This document shows positions 59,376-64,000 of a stretch of DNA of 64,000 nucleotides, one piece after another. A program made the translations under genes and the position numbers. The notes under the pieces were generated by a model, which did no database searches, was not told where the DNA came from, and saw nothing but the letters and a program-made list of their open reading frames with translations. Location of the stretch: assembly GCF_013294025.1 (NCBI RefSeq), contig NZ_JABSNL010000003.1, positions 231,748 to 295,747 on the forward strand, given 5' to 3'. Within the stretch, counting starts at the first letter, position 1. The number at the start of each line of letters is the position of its first letter. The stretch comes from Flavobacterium aeripolare. Lineage in GTDB: Bacteria > Bacteroidota > Bacteroidia > Flavobacteriales > Flavobacteriaceae.

Positions 59376-60272
59376 TTATATTTTTTGAGCAATTCTTAAT
59401 TTTGCACTACGCGCTCTATTATTCTCTTTAATTTCAACCGCGTTAGGAATCACTAATTTTCCAACAGTTTTAAAGGGAACTGAAAAATTCCCAAAGAAAT
59501 CTCTCTCAGGCTCACCCTCAAACATTCCGTTTTTCATAAACCTTTTAACTAATCTATCTTCTAAGGAATGATATGATATCACACTTAATCTACCCTCTGG
59601 TTTTAAAACTTCTAAGGATTGCTCTAAAAATTCCTTTAAAACATCCATCTCGTGATTCACCTCAATTCTTATCGCTTGGTAAATTTGTGCTAAGATTTTA
59701 TTTCGAACCTTCTCAGGTAAAAATTTTGCCAATATATCTTTTAATTCATCTGTAGTTTTCACAGGATGAACCTCTCTAGCTTCAACAATTGTTCTTGCTA
59801 ATGCAGGAGCACTTTTTAATTCTCCGTAATCTAAAAACACTCTTTTTAAATTAGCTTCATCATACTCATTAACAACCTTATAAGCATTTAAGTCATTTTT
59901 TTGACTCATTCTCATATCTAGATCAGCGTCAAAGCGAGTAGAAAATCCTCTTTCAGGAACGTCAAATTGATGCGATGAAACCCCTAGATCTCCTAGAATA
60001 CCATCTACACTTTTTACGCCATTAAATCTAAGGAAGCGCTTTAAGTGTCTAAAATTCTCATTAATCAAAACAAAACGATCGTCTTGCAAAGCATTTGCTA
60101 GCGCATCTTCATCTTGATCAAATGCAAACAACCTACCTTCTGGCCCGAGCCTACTTAAAATCTCTCTCGAATGACCACCGCCACCAAAAGTTACATCTAC
60201 ATATATACCGTCAGGTTTAATCGCTAAACCGTCAACTGATTCTTTTAATAATACTGGATTATGATATTCCAT
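59376..60272 (-). CDS. rsmH: 16S rRNA (cytosine-1402-N4) methyltransferase
   Basis: A 298-residue SAM-dependent enzyme (formerly MraW) that methylates C1402 of 16S rRNA in the decoding centre. Family motifs: YHNPVLLKESVDGL at the start, VDVTFGGGGHSREIL for SAM binding, AFDQDEDALANAL, GVSSHQFDVPERGFSTRFD, LDMRM and the C-terminal SYHSLEDRLVKRFMK. The ATG at 60272 (MEYHNPVLL) is preferred over one 4 codons upstream. It overlaps mraZ by 14 nt. Confidence 0.96.
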   Translation of the reverse strand: MEYHNPVLLKESVDGLAIKPDGIYVDVTFGGGGHSREILSRLGPEGRLFAFDQDEDALANALQDDRFVLINENFRHLKRFLRFNGVKSVDGILGDLGVSSHQFDVPERGFSTRFDADLDMRMSQKNDLNAYKVVNEYDEANLKRVFLDYGELKSAPALARTIVEAREVHPVKTTDELKDILAKFLPEKVRNKILAQIYQAIRIEVNHEMDVLKEFLEQSLEVLKPEGRLSVISYHSLEDRLVKRFMKNGMFEGEPERDFFGNFSVPFKTVGKLVIPNAVEIKENNRARSAKLRIAQKI

Positions 60273-60732
60273 TGTCATCGTCATTTAAATTTCCCATTAC
60301 ATCTTCTGCTAAGTCAGCAAAATCTACATCATCACCACTTATCGATTTTTCATACAAATCTTTATCCCAAATCTCCACGATATTTACCGCAGAAGAGAAA
60401 ACAACATCTTTAGCAATTGTTGCAAAAGAGACTAAATCCTTAGGAATCAATAATCGCCCTAATGAATCAATCTCAACCATTTTAACCCCTGCAGTAAAGC
60501 GACGGATGAAATCATTGTTCTTTTTTACAAAGCGATTTAGTTTATTGATTTTTTGCATCATCACATTCCATTCTTCCATTGGGTACAACTCTAAACAAGG
60601 TTGAAATACAGAGCGCTTCAAGACAAAACCGTCTTGAAGAGAAGTCGCCAACTGCTTTTTAAGAGGTGCAGGCATTAATACCCTCCCCTTAGCATCGACT
60701 TTACACTCGTATGTACCTACAATTGAATTCAA
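60259..60732 (-). CDS. mraZ: Transcriptional regulator MraZ, TTG start
   Basis: A 157-residue AbrB-like protein with two SpoVT-type repeats: GTYECKVDAKGRVLMPAPLK (first) and RRFTAGVKMVEIDSLGRLLI (second), each with the D-x-x-G-R-x-x-x-P core. It binds repeated boxes upstream of its own gene and represses the dcw operon. The start is taken as TTG at 60732, which gives the family N-terminus (NSIVGTYECK). The ATG-initiated form at 60789 would add 19 residues and run back into the operator boxes, so it is rejected. First gene of the dcw cluster. Confidence 0.94.
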   Translation of the reverse strand: MNSIVGTYECKVDAKGRVLMPAPLKKQLATSLQDGFVLKRSVFQPCLELYPMEEWNVMMQKINKLNRFVKKNNDFIRRFTAGVKMVEIDSLGRLLIPKDLVSFATIAKDVVFSSAVNIVEIWDKDLYEKSISGDDVDFADLAEDVMGNLNDDDNGIS

Positions 60733-60756
60733 ATGAAATTGATAAAATGATTTAAG

Positions 60757-60764
60757 CAAAAATA
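60757..60764 (-). promoter_or_regulatory. -7 box of the mraZ (dcw) promoter
   Basis: Read on the minus strand it is TATTTTTG, fitting TAnnTTTG, and lies 24 bp before the TTG start. The MraZ boxes begin 6 bp further upstream. Confidence 0.65.
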
Positions 60765-60770
60765 TAAAAT

Positions 60771-60828
60771 ATTTACCACTATTTACCACTATATCCCACT
60801 TTGTTGATAAGTTTACCCACTTCCCACT
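60771..60828 (-). promoter_or_regulatory. MraZ-box array of the dcw operon
   Basis: On the minus strand there are three boxes in exact 10-bp steps: AGTGGGATAT, AGTGGTAAAT, AGTGGTAAAT (60771-60800). Two more AGTGGG copies lie further upstream (60816-60821 and 60823-60828). Repeated GTGG boxes spaced by one helical turn are the known binding sites of MraZ. They cover the expected -33 region of the mraZ promoter, so MraZ should autorepress here. Confidence 0.75.
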
Positions 60829-61117
60829 GTAACCCCCTAATTTTTAGTAAATCAAGCTGTTAACATCTTAAAAAGTTAGCTGTAAGAATATTCATTACGA
60901 CTCATTTCTTACTGAATTATCGCCATACTTTTAACGAAATAGAGGGAGGATTTGCGAAATTTAAAGCTATCGAAAAGTAGAATTAGCGGCTTTTACAGCG
61001 CTATCAAATAAAATTCTAACAACAGCTAAAATATTCTCTTCAAAAAGGGTTAACAAAAATTCATATTAATGTATTAAATCCTATATTTGTCAAAATTGAA
61101 AATTCGCATTTTAACAC
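60829..61117. other. Divergent spacer between mraZ and the hydrolase gene
   Basis: No gene is seen. It contains the hydrolase promoter box at 61082; apart from that it is AT-rich with no notable repeats. Confidence 0.5.
61082..61089 (+). promoter_or_regulatory. -7 box of the hydrolase gene
   Basis: TATATTTG is a perfect TAnnTTTG match 28 bp before the ATG at 61118. Confidence 0.65.
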
Positions 61118-61882
61118 ATGGATAAAAACTATAAAAAAGAAGGTAAATACAGCTATTATGAAGCTGGAGAAGGAACGCCTATTGTAATTTTGCATGGTCT
61201 AATGGGAGGGCTAAGTAATTTTGACGCTGTTGCTAGTTACTTTTCTGAAAAAGGATATAAAATAGTTATTCCAGATTTACCAATTTACACTCAGAATATC
61301 TTAAAAACCAACGTGAAGAGCTTTGCAAAATATGTGAAAGACTTTATCACTTTTAAAGGGTTTAATCGTGTTATCCTTTTAGGGAATTCTCTTGGTGGAC
61401 ATATCGCCTTATATCATACAAAAATGTATCCTGAAAAAGTTGCAGGCTTAGTAATCACTGGAAGTTCTGGTCTTTATGAAAGCGCAATGGGAGACAGCTA
61501 TCCTAAAAGAGGAGATTATGAATACATTAAAAAGAAAGCCGAAGATGTATTTTACGACCCTAAAATAGCCACGCCAGAATTAATTGATGAAGTATACGCC
61601 ACAGTAAATGATCGTATAAAACTAATCAAGACACTTACAATAGCTAAAAGTGCTATTCGTCATAATATGGCAAAGGACCTTCCTAATATGAATGCAGAAA
61701 CTTGCATTATCTGGGGAAAGAACGATAAAGTAACACCACCTGATGTAGCCGAAGAGTTTAATAAATTGTTACCAAATTCCACTTTATACTGGATTGATAA
61801 ATGTGGCCATGCTGCAATGATGGAACAACCTGAGGAATTTAATCGTGCTCTTGAAGAATGGTTAATCAAATCAAAGCTATAA
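61118..61882 (+). CDS. Alpha/beta hydrolase
   Basis: A 254-residue cytosolic enzyme of the alpha/beta-hydrolase fold. The oxyanion strand IVILHGLMGG lies at about 22-31, the nucleophile elbow GNSLGG has Ser91, the acid is Asp in IIWGKNDKVTPP (about 201-212) and the base is His in KCGHAAMMEQP. The cap region is short. The substrate cannot be told from sequence; an esterase or similar activity is likely. It is divergent from mraZ and the first of a rightward group with engB. Confidence 0.88.
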   Translation: MDKNYKKEGKYSYYEAGEGTPIVILHGLMGGLSNFDAVASYFSEKGYKIVIPDLPIYTQNILKTNVKSFAKYVKDFITFKGFNRVILLGNSLGGHIALYHTKMYPEKVAGLVITGSSGLYESAMGDSYPKRGDYEYIKKKAEDVFYDPKIATPELIDEVYATVNDRIKLIKTLTIAKSAIRHNMAKDLPNMNAETCIIWGKNDKVTPPDVAEEFNKLLPNSTLYWIDKCGHAAMMEQPEEFNRALEEWLIKSKL

Positions 61883-61921
61883 GCACTTTCGAAAAAAAGA
61901 AAGGCCTTAAAAAATAAAATT

Positions 61922-62542
61922 ATGAAAATTAATACTGCCGAATTTATAATAAGCAATTCTGATGTATCTAAATGTCCTAAAGACTTTTTGCCAGAGTATG
62001 CATTTATAGGTAGGTCAAATGTTGGTAAGTCATCATTAATTAATATGATTACGAACCAAAAAAAATTAGCAAAAACGTCTGGTCGTCCTGGGAAAACCCA
62101 GCTAATAAACCACTTTTTAATCAACAATAATTGGTTCTTAGTAGATTTACCTGGCTATGGTTATGCTAAAGTTTCGAAAAAAACAAAATCGGTTTTTCAA
62201 CAATTCATTACTGATTACTTCGAGACAAGACAACAACTAGTATGTGCCTTTGTATTAATAGACATACGTCATGAAGCCCAAGCTATTGACGTAGAATTCA
62301 TGTCGTACATGGGGGAAAGCGAAATTCCGTTTTGTATTATTTTCACAAAAGCAGATAAAATCAGTAAAGTAAAAATTGATTCGCATATCGCTGCTTACAA
62401 GAAAAACATGTTTGCAAACAACTGGGCCGAGATGCCACAATACTTTGTAACATCAGCAACAGAATCTATTGGAAAGGAAGAATTACTAGGCTATATAGAC
62501 GAAGTAAATCAGGAGGTTTTCAAGAACAATAATCAGTTCTAG
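61922..62542 (+). CDS. engB: Ribosome biogenesis GTPase EngB (YsxC/YihA)
   Basis: A 206-residue small GTPase needed for 50S subunit assembly. G1 is GRSNVGKSSLI (about 30-40), G2 is a Thr in KTSGRPGKTQLINHF, G3 is DLPGYGYAKVS (about 75), G4 is TKADKIS (about 142) and G5 is SATESIG. Normal length. It lies 39 nt after the hydrolase gene and is probably cotranscribed. Confidence 0.96.
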   Translation: MKINTAEFIISNSDVSKCPKDFLPEYAFIGRSNVGKSSLINMITNQKKLAKTSGRPGKTQLINHFLINNNWFLVDLPGYGYAKVSKKTKSVFQQFITDYFETRQQLVCAFVLIDIRHEAQAIDVEFMSYMGESEIPFCIIFTKADKISKVKIDSHIAAYKKNMFANNWAEMPQYFVTSATESIGKEELLGYIDEVNQEVFKNNNQF

Positions 62543-62558
62543 TATAAAATCAACATTT

Positions 62559-63200
62559 ATGAAAAAAACTATTATTACTCTTATTAAACTATTAGTAATA
62601 ATAGTTTTTTTTGTTTCATGCAAAAGCAGCAGTTATTTGCTCACCAATAATGACTATTCAACAGGAGTAGATTTCACCACTGGAAAATGGCTTTTAAACA
62701 ACCTTGACTTTCCTGCAAACAATAATGAAAAACTTACTAATACGACCACTTCATATTTTATCGAACAATTAAACGACCGTTACCATTATAGAGAGAATAC
62801 TACTGGATTATTAATTCCTCATCAAATAGCTTTTAATCCTAACAAACAAAAATTAAAAGAATTAAAGATAGGTACAGGATTCGATTACTTTATCAATATC
62901 ACCAGTAAAAAAATTAAAGATGACATAGGTAGTATTGGTCTATACGAGGATGATTATTCCGAAGGAAAAAATCAAAGTGAAGTATCAATAGAGATATACG
63001 ATTTAAACTTGTTAGAAATCATCTACAAGCAAAGAGTAATAAGTACTGTACATGCCAACCAACAAAAATCAGTATGGGACGATCAAAAGTCAGATAAATT
63101 AATTGACAACATCACATTTCATAAAAGCGCTGATAAATTACTGCTTGGCTCATTAAAAAAAGTTCTTAAAGATTTAAAAAACAAATCTATCAAAAACTAA
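62559..63200 (+). CDS. Predicted lipoprotein, unknown
   Basis: A 213-residue protein with a lipoprotein signal (MKKTIITLIKLLVIIVFFVSC, Cys21), followed by KSSSYLLTNNDYSTG and an alpha/beta mature domain (FDYFINITSKKIKDDIGSIG; VSIEIYDLNLLEIIYKQRVI). The pattern resembles small periplasmic domains that fold around a central sheet, but no family is recognised. It starts 16 nt after engB and converges on gldC. Confidence 0.8.
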   Translation: MKKTIITLIKLLVIIVFFVSCKSSSYLLTNNDYSTGVDFTTGKWLLNNLDFPANNNEKLTNTTTSYFIEQLNDRYHYRENTTGLLIPHQIAFNPNKQKLKELKIGTGFDYFINITSKKIKDDIGSIGLYEDDYSEGKNQSEVSIEIYDLNLLEIIYKQRVISTVHANQQKSVWDDQKSDKLIDNITFHKSADKLLLGSLKKVLKDLKNKSIKN

Positions 63201-63225
63201 AAAAGACTGCCTTTTCAGACAGTCT
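63196..63225 (-). terminator. Terminator between the lipoprotein gene and gldC
   Basis: AGACTG (63204-63209) / CAGTCT (63220-63225) with a T-run on the minus strand, so it best serves the gldB-gldC unit. Confidence 0.65.
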
Positions 63226-63237
63226 CTTAACTCTTTC

Positions 63238-63576
63238 TTACTTCTTTGTAAGCTCTAATTTTTCAGCAAAATAATCACAAAAATCTTTCATGGTGTCTGC
63301 CATTTTCTCATCACCTGTAGCTCTATGAAAAGTATCTGCCATAGCCACTAATGTTTGATGAAAGAAAATCTTCATTTCGTCTACAGGCATTTCTTTTGTC
63401 CATAAATCAATGCGCATACTCTCTTTAGCCTTACTATCCCAAACTGAAAGCATGATTGCTTTTGCTTCTTCTAATTCTACCCCACCGTCTTTTGCTGACC
63501 ACAACAACTTTTCTGGTACACGATTATCATCTAGTTCTACTAGAAACTTAATTTCTGATCTATTTTTATCTGACAT
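63238..63576 (-). CDS. gldC: Gliding motility protein GldC
   Basis: A 112-residue cytoplasmic protein of the GldC family. Seen: SEIKFLVELDDNRVPEKLLW, EEAKAIMLSVWDSKAKESMR, DLWTKEMPVDEMKIFFHQTL and the C-terminal FCDYFAEKL. In Flavobacterium it enhances gliding, and its gene follows gldB as here. It overlaps gldB by one base. Confidence 0.93.
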   Translation of the reverse strand: MSDKNRSEIKFLVELDDNRVPEKLLWSAKDGGVELEEAKAIMLSVWDSKAKESMRIDLWTKEMPVDEMKIFFHQTLVAMADTFHRATGDEKMADTMKDFCDYFAEKLELTKK

Positions 63577-64000
63577 TACTTCTTAGGTTTATATTTTGAT
63601 TTTTCGAATAATTCTTTAGCATCCATATCTAATAATTGTTGTAACGGACTTTCGTTACTATTCATGTATGAACGTACGATTTGCCACCCTATCCACGCCC
63701 CTACTCGTCCCGGAGATTCATTATCTATTTCGAGATAGAATTTTGAAAATGGAGCAGGCTCTATAAATCGCGAACTTAATTTTGCATCGTCACTGTACAA
63801 CAATTCTCTTTCGATAAAATAACGCCACATATAACTCTCATTTTCTTGGCACCATTTTAATTGCTCTGCTGTATATCCCATTTTATCTTCATCACTATAC
63901 GACGGCAATAAAACGTCTTTTAAGTACAACTTCTTTCCTTCTTGAACTATCTTAGTGATGAAATTTTTACTCTTTTGGGGCTTTATTTTACCATTTGCAA
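63576..64000 (-). CDS. gldB: Gliding motility lipoprotein GldB (C-terminal part)
   Basis: The last about 140 residues of GldB; the reading frame stays open to the window edge, so the start lies outside. Upstream residues near the edge read KPQKSKNFITKIVQEGKKLY, then LKDVLLPSYSDEDKMGYTAE, YMWRYFIERELLY, GRVGAWIGWQIVRSYM and a charged end. GldB is an essential lipoprotein for gliding and for stability of the type IX secretion and motility machinery in Flavobacteriia. The pairing with gldC is conserved. Confidence 0.9.
   Translation of the reverse strand, partial: ANGKIKPQKSKNFITKIVQEGKKLYLKDVLLPSYSDEDKMGYTAEQLKWCQENESYMWRYFIERELLYSDDAKLSSRFIEPAPFSKFYLEIDNESPGRVGAWIGWQIVRSYMNSNESPLQQLLDMDAKELFEKSKYKPKK

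Noticed and set aside
60733..60789. The ATG-started longer MraZ
   Set aside because: It would translate through the -7 box and into the MraZ boxes and add a hydrophobic stretch absent from the family.

Overview
The window is chromosomal DNA of a marine-type Flavobacteriaceae bacterium (phylum Bacteroidota) carrying one apparently intact tailed-phage prophage. The phylum assignment rests on Bacteroidota-type promoters (TAnnTTTG -7 boxes), absence of strong Shine-Dalgarno sites, an AT-rich genome, gliding motility genes (gldC, gldB), a 651-residue FtsZ with a long C-terminal tail, and a PASTA-bearing FtsI. The genus cannot be fixed from sequence alone.

Layout. 1-2543: host genes for a lipoprotein, ribulose-phosphate 3-epimerase (rpe) and a TPR protein, each closed by its own terminator. 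2544-44163: a prophage of about 41.6 kb, bounded by a 20-bp direct repeat and integrated into the 3' end of a tRNA-Arg(UCG) gene, which is left intact at the right end. 44148-60732: tRNA-Arg, yqeY and the complete minus-strand dcw cluster (mraZ-rsmH-ftsL-ftsI-murE-mraY-murD-ftsW-murG-murC-ftsQ-ftsA-ftsZ), with an array of 10-bp MraZ-type boxes upstream of mraZ. 61118-64000: an alpha/beta hydrolase, engB, a lipoprotein, and gldC plus the C-terminal part of gldB on the minus strand.

The prophage reads from a left-end repressor (minus) and palindromic operator into an early rightward run (regulators, a large primase-helicase, many small unknowns). It then passes a variable stretch (10.2-12.9 kb) with integron-cassette-like units and clustered repeats, and reaches a long late region. 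The late order is: S49 protease/scaffold, major capsid protein, probable tail tube, ParB-methyltransferase, an independently transcribed membrane coiled-coil gene, terminase small and large subunits, portal, connector, tail fibre with an SGNH esterase, holin, muramidase, a candidate unimolecular spanin, tail genes, tape measure and baseplate-like proteins. The integrase (minus) sits beside the tRNA.

Most notable unexplained signals: a roughly 123-nt highly structured element (34921-35043) that begins just after a perfect -7 box; attC-like cassette units inside the prophage (10295-11731); a cluster of eight exact TGTGGAAC/GTTCCACA boxes (12636-12823) ahead of a promoter; a TGTCCTTTTTA-type box recurring 40-70 bp ahead of six late gene starts; and a self-contained membrane coiled-coil moron (20182-21339). 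All functional calls come from reading the sequence and remembered family features; no database search was run.
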